Positions 50,496-59,173 of a DNA stretch of 64,000 nt are shown here, piece by piece; the first letter of the stretch is position 1, and each line of letters starts with the position of its first letter. The DNA is taken from contig AMGN01000033.1 of the NCBI GenBank assembly GCA_000309865.1, positions 1 through 64,000 on the forward strand, given 5' to 3'. The stretch comes from Methanobacterium sp. Maddingley MBC34. GTDB lineage: Archaea > Methanobacteriota > Methanobacteria > Methanobacteriales > Methanobacteriaceae. The position numbers were made by a program, and so were the translations under genes. The notes under the pieces were generated by a model that searched no databases, had not been told where the DNA came from, and saw only the letters and a program-made list of their open reading frames with translations.

Positions 50496-50705
50496 ATGAA
50501 TGAATCAGATGAAGTACTAAAAAAAGAATTGGTGAAAAATATTCTCGCAAATGTGCCTAAAGAGGATATAGAGAAAGATCGCCCCATTCTGGAAAAGATG
50601 GATATAAGCAGTTTGAAAGTTTTTTCAGATACTATTTCCCAAACTCATGAACGGAACGACATGTTTTGGGCATTGTTTGAAAAAAACATAGGAATTAAAG
50701 ATTAA
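50496..50705 (+). CDS. Small acidic helical protein
   Basis: The product of about 69 aa, MNESDEVLKKELVKNILANV and onward, is helical and acidic, ending in ERNDMFWALFEKNIGIKD. AGGAGATGAT lies before the ATG at 50496, and an ATG at 50487 is too close to it. It lies in the post-terminase row of tiny genes. No family is recognised. Confidence 0.5.
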   Translation: MNESDEVLKKELVKNILANVPKEDIEKDRPILEKMDISSLKVFSDTISQTHERNDMFWALFEKNIGIKD

Positions 50706-50724
50706 GTTAATGGAGATGTTATAA

Positions 50725-50874
50725 ATGAGTAAAACAAGTAATGAAGAATTTGTAAGCATATTTGAGAAAGAAAGAGCAAAAAGGTTAAATGAAAAAGCAA
50801 AAGAAGATGAGAAAGAATTTAAAGATTTTCAAGAACTTTCTAAAAGGACTAAAGAAAACAGACGTTTTGCATAA
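50725..50874 (+). CDS. 49-aa highly charged helical protein
   Basis: The product MSKTSNEEFVSIFEKERAKR, then Lys/Glu-rich helix, ends ENRRFA. TGGAGATGTT precedes the ATG. It is a single charged helix with no hydrophobic core, so it would act as a peptide partner or a scaffold-type piece. The next gene starts 14 bp later with its own strong AAAGGAGG site. Confidence 0.45.
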   Translation: MSKTSNEEFVSIFEKERAKRLNEKAKEDEKEFKDFQELSKRTKENRRFA

Positions 50875-50887
50875 AGGAGGATAAAAC

Positions 50888-51439
50888 ATGGCTAAATTTG
50901 AATTACCAACAGTTACAGAAGATATTGTGGAAAAAGAGAAGAAAGCAAGAGCCAAATTGGGTAAAGTTATTGAAAAAATTCCAAAGCTTGAAGAGGAGAT
51001 TGAGAAAAACCAGAGAGATTTCGCTGTTTTAAGTCCTGAATATGAACATGGGGTGAGTATAGCTGAGGTTTTGGATGATATGGAGTCTAAAGCTACGGTT
51101 AAACGGTTGAAAGATAAAATATTTGAACTTAAAAAGACGATTGAGACTTCTTCTGTTAAACTTGCAAAGCTTAAAGAGGATAAGGAAAAATTAACTCGTG
51201 AGGCTCAGAAACTCCAACGTGAAGGGGATAAAGAATTATTTTTATCTTTAAATTCTCTCTTATGGAGTTATCGGGCCGCCAGTGTTGAAGAAGATAAAGA
51301 TTATTCGGAGGAAATACGTTCAATAAAGCAAGCTTTGTTCCATAATCATTTTACCATTGGTCCTCGTGGTGAGCATAGATCTAATGTTAAGATGATACTT
51401 AAATATATTGACCAAGGTAAGAAATTTGCAAAAGCTTAA
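50888..51439 (+). CDS. Coiled-coil protein of unknown function, candidate scaffold
   Basis: The 183-aa product has a long coiled coil (about residues 10-115, e.g. KLGKVIEKIPKLEEEIEKNQ) and a compact C-terminal part (SLLWSYRAASVEEDKDYSEE and later IGPRGEHRSNVKMILKYID). The layout of coiled coil plus small globular end recalls phage scaffolding or capsid-size redirecting proteins, but no sequence family is recognised. AAAGGAGG gives a strong start. A hairpin terminator follows. Confidence 0.5.
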   Translation: MAKFELPTVTEDIVEKEKKARAKLGKVIEKIPKLEEEIEKNQRDFAVLSPEYEHGVSIAEVLDDMESKATVKRLKDKIFELKKTIETSSVKLAKLKEDKEKLTREAQKLQREGDKELFLSLNSLLWSYRAASVEEDKDYSEEIRSIKQALFHNHFTIGPRGEHRSNVKMILKYIDQGKKFAKA

Positions 51440-51541
51440 CAAGCTTTTTGATTTTTTAATGGCATTTTCCAATGATAAGGGTGCGAAGTCTTTTTATTCT
51501 ACTTTTTGGCCAGCACCATTCTTTGAGGACCTTTTTTAAAT

Positions 51542-51593
51542 GGCTTGGTTTAGTCGGTGATCTTAATCAACCAAGCCTACCCCTCATTTTTTT
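51542..51593 (+). terminator. Hairpin and T-tract after the rightward gene row
   Basis: A perfect 9-bp stem GGCTTGGTT/AACCAAGCC (51542-51550 and 51569-51577) with an 18-base loop is followed by CCCCTCATTTTTTTGG. It lies about 100 bp after the coiled-coil gene and ends the long rightward transcription unit. Confidence 0.55.
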
Positions 51594-51657
51594 GGGATTG
51601 AATTTGAATTGTTTTTAATTTAAATTTAAATTTAGATTAAATTTAGAAGGTGATATT

Positions 51658-51828
51658 ATGATTAATTTTAATACTACTACTACTAACCGTCTAAAAAATT
51701 TGAATGATAAATATGAATATAATAAATTAAAAATGGAAAGTTTTAGTACCAATTCAACAAGTTACCGGCAGCTTTATGAAGAAAATAGGGAGATAGTTAA
51801 TGAATTGAAAGAAATAACTAGGTTTTAG
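51658..51828 (+). CDS. 56-aa helical protein convergent with the integrase
   Basis: The product MINFNTTTTNRLKNLNDKYE plus a second helix ending VNELKEITRF is a small helical hairpin. AGAAGGTGAT precedes the ATG. Its stop overlaps the integrase stop tail to tail by 4 bp. It could be an excisionase-type or unrelated small protein, and the sequence does not decide. Confidence 0.5.
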   Translation: MINFNTTTTNRLKNLNDKYEYNKLKMESFSTNSTSYRQLYEENREIVNELKEITRF

Positions 51829-53018
51829 TCTGGTTTTTTGGTTTTTTCGTGGTCTGATATAATTCCTATTGTGCGTTTAAGTTCTGCTATTTCTTCAGAT
51901 TGTTGCTTGAGCTGGACTTTAAATTTCCTAGCCTGATTATCTTCTATAACCTCAACATCAGTCTCTTTGATGCTAAGGTAAGGGATCACCCGATGGTATT
52001 CTCTTTTTAATTTCTCCAAGTCAGTATTTTTGATATAAGGGTCTGTAACTGTTTCAGTCGTTATATCAATTTTATGACCTAATAACCAATGGGTGAATGT
52101 GAATGGGACTCTATTATTGTTTAAAGTCGTAGCAAAAAACTTCCTTAATGAGTGAGGATGGAAAAAGATAAACTTTCCACTTTTACCCCATCCTATTCTC
52201 CCATTTAACTTTCTGAAATAAGTGGCTATACTTTGATCACTAATCATTCCACTTTTATTTTTCTCTTGCTGGAAAGGTACAAATAATTTAGTTTCGGGGC
52301 CATTAAGAGGTTCTTTATTCATATATTCCCTGGCAAGATATTTGTTTATATATCTCATGGTTTCGGGAGTGCAAAAAGTAGTATATTCTATCCCTGTTTT
52401 TCGACGTAATATATTCTTGAACGTAGGAATGGTATTTTTAGCAACATGGTCATTAAGCTCTTTCAAAATGGAGGGGTCATACTCTTCAAATCCTAATGCA
52501 TGATAATAATCTTCCAGAGTTAAATGCCTGGCCTCGTTTTTACTCATTCCAGAGGTTGATAAAAGCAATATAAAAGCACTGTATTTGTAGTTCGATTCAC
52601 CCACCGCTTCCCTAATATCTTCAATAGTTGGAATTTTCTGTTTACTTCTTTCCTTTTTCTCTTCTACTGATTCTTTGACCTTTATTTTTTTAGGTAGTTC
52701 AATTTCATATTCAGTATAAAATATTTTTACAATCCCAATTGCTAGTTTCCGGCTTGCATAAGTCATTTCAGTTTCATTATTCAGATATTTATTATATTTG
52801 ACCATCCTTGGTTTTATTCGTCGTTGAGCCATCCAAGGACTCTTTTCCTGGTCTTCTCTTGCTTCTTCGATTAATTCTGTGGGTGTCATTTCGTTAAAAT
52901 TACAATAACGTCGAATGTGGGTATAATAAGATTCAGCTGTTCTATCTTCTAATTCACTCCCATCGATCCAATTGCTTGCCATGAGATCGTTTTTGATTTC
53001 AGCCATTGCGAACTTCAT
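51825..53018 (-). CDS. int: Tyrosine recombinase (integrase)
   Basis: The 397-aa product has an N-terminal SAM-like DNA-binding domain (about 20-110) and a catalytic domain. Signature pieces are HPHSLRKFFATTL (His and second Arg), HWLLGHKID (LGH) and VTDPYIKNTDLEKLKREY, which should hold the nucleophilic Tyr. The first catalytic Arg is not at its usual place: the usual G-L-R-x-x-E is GMSKNEARHL here. The C-terminal 60 residues add a charged coiled coil. Integrase at the element edge is expected; it would recombine attP with the host site. Confidence 0.88.
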   Translation of the reverse strand: MKFAMAEIKNDLMASNWIDGSELEDRTAESYYTHIRRYCNFNEMTPTELIEEAREDQEKSPWMAQRRIKPRMVKYNKYLNNETEMTYASRKLAIGIVKIFYTEYEIELPKKIKVKESVEEKKERSKQKIPTIEDIREAVGESNYKYSAFILLLSTSGMSKNEARHLTLEDYYHALGFEEYDPSILKELNDHVAKNTIPTFKNILRRKTGIEYTTFCTPETMRYINKYLAREYMNKEPLNGPETKLFVPFQQEKNKSGMISDQSIATYFRKLNGRIGWGKSGKFIFFHPHSLRKFFATTLNNNRVPFTFTHWLLGHKIDITTETVTDPYIKNTDLEKLKREYHRVIPYLSIKETDVEVIEDNQARKFKVQLKQQSEEIAELKRTIGIISDHEKTKKPD

Positions 53019-53189
53019 TATATCATCATATTTTTGTCATAGCTTAAAAGGCTTATGTATATTACAATACACTTGAAATTTATTTAACCTAATACTATTA
53101 TACTATCTTAAATTTATTAATATCATACTATTATTAATACTTATCTCAGTACTTATCCTACTAAAAATATAGGAAGGGAGGGGGATTAT

Positions 53190-53774
53190 ATGATGAGAAA
53201 TGACAAAAAGTTAGAAAAAATAGCAAATAGTTTTGTTTTATTAATAGAATTTAAAGAAGATGAAAAGTTAAACAATGGAATAAATCGAATTTTACCTGAA
53301 ATCAAAGGAATAGAAGAAATAGAAACAGCAATGAATAATACAGACGCACGGTTTTATATTAGGGAATCAGAATTTTATGACACAGTTACCGTGGATCTGG
53401 ATATGGAACCCGTGAAGGCCATAAAACAGTTGCGAAAAACACCAACAGTGGCAATTGAAAAAGCAGTACCCCTCGATTCTGTGGTATCTTCCCCTCTGGA
53501 GAGTGTGATTAAAGCTATCCTAAAAGTAGCATCAATGAAGATAGCTAAAGATGAATCTTTCACCGTGCGATGCCAATTCAAAGGTGACCGGTTGAAGAGT
53601 ATAGAAAATATCAACTCACCAGATAAATTAATCAATCACATATCCAATGAATTGTGTGATGAACTGGGCCTTGAATACAGGGATAAAAACACAGACTGGA
53701 TAATTCAAATAGAAGAACTGGGTGAAGATACAGGGATTGCTGTTTGCCGGCCGGATGAGATTTTAATGAAATAA
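53190..53774 (+). CDS. THUMP domain protein
   Basis: The 194-aa product has the THUMP-type segments: YDTVTVDLDMEPVKAIKQLR, AIEKAVPLDSVV, then FTVRCQFKGDRLKSIENINS and a final IIQIEELGEDTGIAVCRPDE. THUMP domains bind the acceptor stem of tRNA and accompany modification enzymes; here no catalytic domain is attached, as in Tan1-like adaptors of tRNA acetylation. It is the first host gene right of the element. GGAGGGGG precedes two adjacent ATG codons. Confidence 0.8.
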   Translation: MMRNDKKLEKIANSFVLLIEFKEDEKLNNGINRILPEIKGIEEIETAMNNTDARFYIRESEFYDTVTVDLDMEPVKAIKQLRKTPTVAIEKAVPLDSVVSSPLESVIKAILKVASMKIAKDESFTVRCQFKGDRLKSIENINSPDKLINHISNELCDELGLEYRDKNTDWIIQIEELGEDTGIAVCRPDEILMK

Positions 53775-54127
53775 AAATCTTTCCCTTTAAAAACAAATAT
53801 TTTGTAATATTTTCTTTTTTTCAGGGAATGTAAAGTTAATGGGTGCTTTGAATGTCCATTAATATTTAAATTCGTTAATTATCGTTCTTTCAGCAAATAA
53901 AGACACCTTATGTCAAAAATATTTTGCTAATATCCCCAATAACTTTACAACCCCTTATTTTCATTATTTTTTCAAATAAACTACCATGTTCGGACTGGAT
54001 TATCTAAAATGTTAATCTGAGACTTTCTATTCTCTATCATTAAATAAGTAATGAATAATTTCAAAATTTCTATTATATGAAGGAAATTTTATTTACAACC
54101 CCTGAATGATCTAATAACCAATGAGTT
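53775..54127. other. Gene-free AT-rich stretch
   Basis: No coding frame is convincing. TTTACAACCCCT occurs twice, near 53945 and near 54092. A TATA-like TATTATATGAAGG lies at about 54071-54083, upstream of the next gene. Nothing else is recognised. Confidence 0.35.
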
Positions 54128-54619
54128 ATGTACAAAATATTGCATTTTAGTGGTGGAGTGTACAAGTTCGACCTACTGTCAGAACACGTGGAAGATGTAG
54201 GTGGATTGTTATTCCAGGAAAATCGCCTGCAGATCAGTAGAGGTGCTTCCTTTCTATCTGAAGAGGTTCAGGTAATTTTCATGGTGCCTCCCAACGAAGT
54301 GTCCAGTGTTAAGGAACTTGCCAGTGAACTAAAAGGAGAAATCCAAGTAGTTGAACTTGACGAACCATTAAAAAGTAACCTCATAAATTCACTGGCCATC
54401 TACAACATCCTTTGTAGGGCAGAGGATTGGGTTAATCATGATGTTATTTCAGAATCAGATGAATATATTCCAGAATATGGTTTTGTAGAATCTGGTGATA
54501 ATCATAATCTCAATAATCTGGAAGAATGTTTAGATCTGATGCTGTCCCTTGAACTCATAGAAAAACGGGAAAATGAGGGGAAAACAGAGTATCGTATTTT
54601 AATAAGGGATAATATCTAA
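54128..54619 (+). CDS. Conserved-looking alpha/beta protein, unknown function
   Basis: The 163-aa acidic product begins MYKILHFSGGVYKFDLLSEH and continues with strands (EVQVIFMVPP, EIQVVELDEP) and a helical C-terminus containing a Cys (IYNILCRAEDWVNHD). There is no signal peptide or membrane segment. I do not recognise the family with certainty. No ribosome binding site lies before the ATG, and TATA-like sequence lies about 50 bases upstream. Confidence 0.5.
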   Translation: MYKILHFSGGVYKFDLLSEHVEDVGGLLFQENRLQISRGASFLSEEVQVIFMVPPNEVSSVKELASELKGEIQVVELDEPLKSNLINSLAIYNILCRAEDWVNHDVISESDEYIPEYGFVESGDNHNLNNLEECLDLMLSLELIEKRENEGKTEYRILIRDNI

Positions 54620-54779
54620 AAAATAATTAAGAAACTAAATTAGAATTTAAATTAAAATAATTTAAAGCACGGATTTTTTAAGAATTGGTTTTCCAATATT
54701 GGACATGATGATGATTTAATAAATATAATTTACTATCATTAATCTAAATTAGAAACCATTTAACACAAAGTGAAAGTAC

Positions 54780-55043
54780 ATGATTAAAGGAGAAACCATT
54801 ATTTTCATGGGCATTGCCGCTGTAATTCTGGGTATGGTGCTAATATTTATAGGCACTGCATTCCTGTCCTCTGGAAAAACTGAAGGCAGTGAAAATGCAA
54901 AGGTTAGTACCGGTGGAGTGATTTTAATTGGACCTATACCAATCATATTCGGCAATGACAAGAGTATGGTTTCCATTGCCGTGCTTGGTGCTGTTATTGT
55001 AATGATAATAGCCTACATCCTGTTTTACAGGGGAAGTCTCTGA
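54780..55043 (+). CDS. DUF131-like small membrane protein
   Basis: The 87-aa product has two hydrophobic segments (about 6-28 and 66-82) around a Gly-rich loop (KVSTGGVILIGPIPIIFGND). The GGVILIGPIPIIFG motif is the hallmark of the archaeal DUF131 family. The function is unknown. A weak GTGA lies before the ATG. Confidence 0.75.
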   Translation: MIKGETIIFMGIAAVILGMVLIFIGTAFLSSGKTEGSENAKVSTGGVILIGPIPIIFGNDKSMVSIAVLGAVIVMIIAYILFYRGSL

Positions 55044-55205
55044 GGTCTTAAAATTCCCCATTAGACCAAGACAAAGAATATAAATAGAATAAAGATTAAT
55101 CCTAAAACTTAATAACCTAATTTAATCTAAGTAAATTAACGATTAACAATGTTAATTAATTTAAACCAGTAAATGTTAACTTATCAAAAATATCAAAGTG
55201 ATGTT

Positions 55206-56330
55206 ATGAAGATATCGGTTGTTATCCCAGCACTTAATGAAGAAGGAATTGTGGGCAAAACTGTTAGATCAGTGCCCATCGCCAAACTCCATGATATTGG
55301 ACTTGAAACGGAAATATTAGTTGTTGACAACGCATCTACGGATAATACTTCTAAAGAAGCTTCTGAAGCAGGGGCTAGGGTTGTTTTAGAAACTAAAAGA
55401 GGTTATGGTAATGCTTACCGCCGGGGATTCAAGGAAGCCCAGGGCGATATAATTGTTATGGGGGATGCCGATGGAACATACCCCTTTGATGAAATGGCTG
55501 AATTCATTCAACCAATTTTAAAAGGTGATGCAGAATTCATTATGGGTTCCAGATTAAAAGGAGATATAAGGCCCGGTGCAATGCCAGCCCTCCACAAATA
55601 TATAGGCAACCCTTTCCTTACCTGGGTCTTAAACGCACTTTTCCATACTGGAATCTCAGATGCCCACTGTGGAATGAGGGCCATGACCAGGGAAGCCCTG
55701 AACAAAATGGATCTCAAGACTGCAGGTATGGAATTTGCATCGGAAATGGTTATAGAAGCATCCCGAAAGAAGTTGAAAATAGCCGAAGTTCCCATTACTT
55801 ACTACCCACGTGAAGGTGAGTCAAAGCTCAGTTCATTCTCTGATGGATGGAGACACCTCAGATTTATGATGATGTACAGGCCAGGCCCTTTCCTACTAAT
55901 ACCTGGTGCCATCGCCCTAATTCTGGGAATACTGCTTACTGCTGTTGTAATGTTACAGGGCATATCCAGAATGCATTCCCTTATGTTAGGTGGTTTACTG
56001 CTCTTAATTGGTTACCAAATGCTCCTTTCATGGCTTTATTTCGGAGCCTTCGGAGCCGCCTATGGATTTTCACGAAGTTCAGGAACCATCAAAAAATTAA
56101 TGAACTACCATTCCCTGGAAAAAGAACTGTTTCTAGGGGTAGTTCTCCTGGCAATTGGAATAATCATTGGGCTGAACGTTCTTTATAACTGGAGTATTGG
56201 CGGATTCGGACCATTATATCAGGTTCAAAGTACGGTACTGGCCATGATATTATCCATACTGGGAATCCAGACCATATTCTCAGGAATGTTTTTAAGCTTA
56301 CTGCTGTTAAATAAAGAAGATAAAAAATAG
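55206..56330 (+). CDS. GT2 glycosyltransferase with C-terminal membrane segments
   Basis: The product of about 374 aa has an N-terminal GT-A domain like dolichol-phosphate glucose/mannose synthases: VVIPALNEEGIVGKTV, VVDNASTDNT and the metal-binding MGDADGTYPFDE near residue 90. Four hydrophobic segments follow in the last 140 residues, anchoring it in the membrane. It would make a lipid-linked sugar donor for surface glycans or N-glycosylation. The start at 55206 follows GTGAT, and the open frame upstream is probably not used. Confidence 0.82.
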   Translation: MKISVVIPALNEEGIVGKTVRSVPIAKLHDIGLETEILVVDNASTDNTSKEASEAGARVVLETKRGYGNAYRRGFKEAQGDIIVMGDADGTYPFDEMAEFIQPILKGDAEFIMGSRLKGDIRPGAMPALHKYIGNPFLTWVLNALFHTGISDAHCGMRAMTREALNKMDLKTAGMEFASEMVIEASRKKLKIAEVPITYYPREGESKLSSFSDGWRHLRFMMMYRPGPFLLIPGAIALILGILLTAVVMLQGISRMHSLMLGGLLLLIGYQMLLSWLYFGAFGAAYGFSRSSGTIKKLMNYHSLEKELFLGVVLLAIGIIIGLNVLYNWSIGGFGPLYQVQSTVLAMILSILGIQTIFSGMFLSLLLLNKEDKK

Positions 56331-56472
56331 ATAAATGATATAAGAAGTTAAAAAAAAGTTTTTTAGATTAATATCAGGTTAACAAATAAAAAATGAATCA
56401 GAAACCAGATAAAATAATGTTTCATAACCTTGAATTAAATAATGAATTTATAAGTGATTAATGGAATTTAAA

Positions 56473-56504
56473 GGCATTATATCAAGAAGGCATTATATCA
56501 AGAA
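56473..56504. repeat. Tandem 16-bp repeat between glycosyltransferase genes
   Basis: GGCATTATATCAAGAA is present twice without gap (56473-56488 and 56489-56504) in the roughly 295-bp gene-free spacer between the GT2 and GT4 genes. The rest of the spacer is AT-rich with no visible gene. It probably arose by slippage. Confidence 0.5.
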
Positions 56505-56626
56505 TTAACCAATTTATAGACATTATCCAAATGGGACAATTTAAAATAGGCATATTAAAATCATGAGAATAATAAAAGAAGAATAAACTATTTTTTAAAT
56601 TCCCTGATTTATTGAGGTTTATTATT

Positions 56627-57760
56627 ATGAAGATCGCTTTTATTTACGACGCCATGTACCCATGGGTCACTGGAGGAGCAGAAAAAAGAATATATGAATT
56701 GGCTACGCGTTTAGCCCAACGTGGCCACGATGTTCACTGTTACTCCTGGGGTTGGTGGTGGTCTGATGAAGGTGAAAAAGACATAATTTATGAAGGTATT
56801 CATTTACATGGTGTTGGAAAACCAGCAGAACTCTACACATCCGAGAGGAGATCCATCAAAGAAGCTGTGCTCTTTGCCATAAAACTATTTCCCATTTTAA
56901 TGAAAGAGAAGTTTGATATTGTGGATTGCCAGGGATTTCCATTCTTTTCATGTTTCACATCGAAAATTCATTCTCTCTGTGGAAAATCTAATCTGGTTAT
57001 CACCATCCATGAAGTTTGGGGTGACTACTGGTACCAGTACCTGGGTACTGCAGGATTCTTCGGTAAATTAGTGGAAAGCATCATGTTCCGATTAAGTAAC
57101 CGGATTATCACTGTATCTAATAAAACCAACAATGATCTTAAAAAAATAAGGAATATTCCTGATTCCAAAGTTATCCCCAATGGTATTAATTTTAAGGAAA
57201 TAATTGATGTCAGTTCAGGGAATGGGAAATGGCAAGTTATTTATGCCGGTAGAATGATTAAGGAAAAAAGGGTGGATCTACTGGTTAAAGCACTGGCTGA
57301 GGTAAAGGAAGAAATACCCAATATCAAGGCTCTTATAATTGGTGAAGGTCCTGAAAATCAACAGATAAAAAAAATAGCCAGTGACCTTATACTGGATGAT
57401 AACATTACATTTCTAGGATTTATGGATAGCCATAATGAGCTTATTTCCCATTTCAAATCATCAGAAGTGTTCGTTCTACCCTCAGAAAGGGAGGGTTTTG
57501 GGATAGTGGTACTGGAAGCTAATGCTTCAGGACTACCGGTAGTGGTGGTGAAAAGTCCATTAAATGCAGCTATTGATCTTATTGATGAAGGGAAAAATGG
57601 TTTTATAGCTGAATCTTCTACTAATGGCCTTAAAAATAAGATAATCACCGCTATAGAGCATAAAGATGAGATGAAAACACAAGCCATTGAAAGTGCTAGA
57701 GAATATGATTGGGATAGAATCATTCCCTTACTGGAGCAATTCTATCAGGAAAGTCTATAA
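56627..57760 (+). CDS. GT4 glycosyltransferase
   Basis: The 377-aa product is a GT-B enzyme. The N-terminal domain starts MKIAFIYDAMYPWVTGGAEK, with the acceptor-side GGAE motif. The C-terminal domain has VIYAGRMIKEKRVDLLVKAL and the GT4 signature EREGFGIVVLEANASGLPVV (E-x7-E). It transfers a sugar from a nucleotide donor to a growing glycan at the inner membrane face. Start at 56627, after a weak GAGGT. It lies 53 bp before another GT4 gene, so both are likely in one operon. Confidence 0.85.
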   Translation: MKIAFIYDAMYPWVTGGAEKRIYELATRLAQRGHDVHCYSWGWWWSDEGEKDIIYEGIHLHGVGKPAELYTSERRSIKEAVLFAIKLFPILMKEKFDIVDCQGFPFFSCFTSKIHSLCGKSNLVITIHEVWGDYWYQYLGTAGFFGKLVESIMFRLSNRIITVSNKTNNDLKKIRNIPDSKVIPNGINFKEIIDVSSGNGKWQVIYAGRMIKEKRVDLLVKALAEVKEEIPNIKALIIGEGPENQQIKKIASDLILDDNITFLGFMDSHNELISHFKSSEVFVLPSEREGFGIVVLEANASGLPVVVVKSPLNAAIDLIDEGKNGFIAESSTNGLKNKIITAIEHKDEMKTQAIESAREYDWDRIIPLLEQFYQESL

Positions 57761-57813
57761 TCATCTTATCAATGAGTTAATTTGATAATAAACCATTAAA
57801 ATATACGATTAAT

Positions 57814-58929
57814 ATGAAAATACTACAAACACCGGTGCGTTTCTATCCATTTACTGGAGGTGTGGAAAACTATGTTTATAACCTTTCCCGTGAACTGGTG
57901 AAAATGGACCATGAAGTGGAGGTTATATGTGCAAATGAACCTCCATCTGATGAGTTTGAACGTGTGGAGGGGATAAATGTTAACCGGATACCCTATTATT
58001 TTAAAATCGCCAACACAAACTTAACTCCATCTTTACCATGGGCAATGAGGAAATTTAAGTTTGATATTATCCACACTCATCTCCCAACCCCCTGGACTGC
58101 AGACTGGAGTGCATTTTATTCCAGGATAAAGGGAAAACCTCTGGTATTGAATTATTACAATGACATAGTGGGTAATGGCGCCGCCCATTACATTGCACAG
58201 TTATACAATAAAACTTGCCTCAAGTTGTTACTCAATCAGGCTGAGAGGATAATTATAATTCAGGAAAATTACCTGGATTACTCTCCTTATCTGGCAGATT
58301 ATGAAGATAAAATTAGGGTAGTGCCAGTGGGGGTTGATGTGAATCGATTTAAACCCCTGGAAATAGAAGAGGAGGGTAACAGCATATTCTTCCTCAGTCT
58401 CCTTGATGAATTCCACAAGTATAAAGGCCTGGAATATCTATTAAATGCAATAAAAATTGTTAAAGAAGATATTAAAGATGTTAAATTAGTTGTGGGTGGG
58501 AAGGGAAGTTTATTGGAATACTATAAATCCATGGCAGAATCACTGGGCATACAGGATAATGTGGAATTCCATGGATTCATTTCAGAAGAGAAAATCGTTG
58601 AATATTACAATCACTGCAGTCTCTTTGTGCTTCCTTCCATTTCTTCAGCACAGGAAGGATTTGGAATCGTTGCTCTGGAGGCTTTAGCCTGTAAAAAGCC
58701 AGTTTTAACCACAGATATAGTGGGAATTGCCCAGGACCTCCAAGAAACTGGATCAGGCAAGGTTGTTCCCAAAAAGGATCCAGAAGCACTGGCCAGTGCC
58801 ATTTTAGAAATCCTTCAGGATGATCATAGATATAAAATGGGAGAAAAAGGGAGAAAACTTGTTGAAGATAAATATACTTGGGAAATTGTGGCTAAACTAA
58901 CTGACAAAGTTTATAAAGAAATATTGTAA
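57814..58929 (+). CDS. GT4 glycosyltransferase
   Basis: The 371-aa GT-B enzyme begins KILQTPVRFYPFTGGVENYV and has the donor-domain segments FLSLLDEFHKYKGLEYLLNA and QEGFGIVALEALACKKPVLT (E-x7-E). It is a paralogue of the preceding gene with different acceptor-domain sequence, so it should add a different linkage. The ATG has no strong ribosome binding site. Both belong to a surface-glycan cluster reaching to the window end. Confidence 0.85.
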   Translation: MKILQTPVRFYPFTGGVENYVYNLSRELVKMDHEVEVICANEPPSDEFERVEGINVNRIPYYFKIANTNLTPSLPWAMRKFKFDIIHTHLPTPWTADWSAFYSRIKGKPLVLNYYNDIVGNGAAHYIAQLYNKTCLKLLLNQAERIIIIQENYLDYSPYLADYEDKIRVVPVGVDVNRFKPLEIEEEGNSIFFLSLLDEFHKYKGLEYLLNAIKIVKEDIKDVKLVVGGKGSLLEYYKSMAESLGIQDNVEFHGFISEEKIVEYYNHCSLFVLPSISSAQEGFGIVALEALACKKPVLTTDIVGIAQDLQETGSGKVVPKKDPEALASAILEILQDDHRYKMGEKGRKLVEDKYTWEIVAKLTDKVYKEIL

Positions 58930-59173
58930 ACATTGAATTTACTAATCTGGTTCTGTAAATATTCAAAAAGTATGGCAAAATAGTTTATATTTTCAATGAA
59001 AGTATCAAAAATTCTTTATACTTAAAATGAAAGTATGAATAGTTAATAATTCAAATTATTGTAACTAAATGAGTGTATTTAAATTATTCACACCTTTAAT
59101 GAATGTAAACTAGAAAAACTATTTATGGACGATAATTTATTCAAAACAATGCAGGCTAGTTGAGGAATGATAA

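Larger units (their letters stand above)
35521..53040. mobile_element. Integrated tailed-virus-derived element lacking capsid genes
   Basis: From the motif-rich gap after the lipoprotein gene to just beyond the integrase start, gene content is viral: HNH nuclease, TFIIB-like factor, tail chaperone, tape measure, prim-pol/SF3 helicase, small and large terminase and integrase, plus many tiny ribbon-helix-helix genes. Nearly all genes run on the plus strand. Only a small repressor-like gene at the left and the integrase at the right are reversed. No portal, protease, major capsid, major tail or baseplate gene is recognisable. The exact ends are uncertain: I found no convincing long direct repeat as attL/attR and no tRNA next to it. 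Confidence 0.8.

Noticed and set aside
53019..53190. GGGAGGGGG shared by the left flank (35630-35640) and the THUMP gene leader as an att core
   Set aside because: The match is only nine G-rich bases, and at the right end it is the ribosome binding site of the THUMP gene, so chance similarity is likely.
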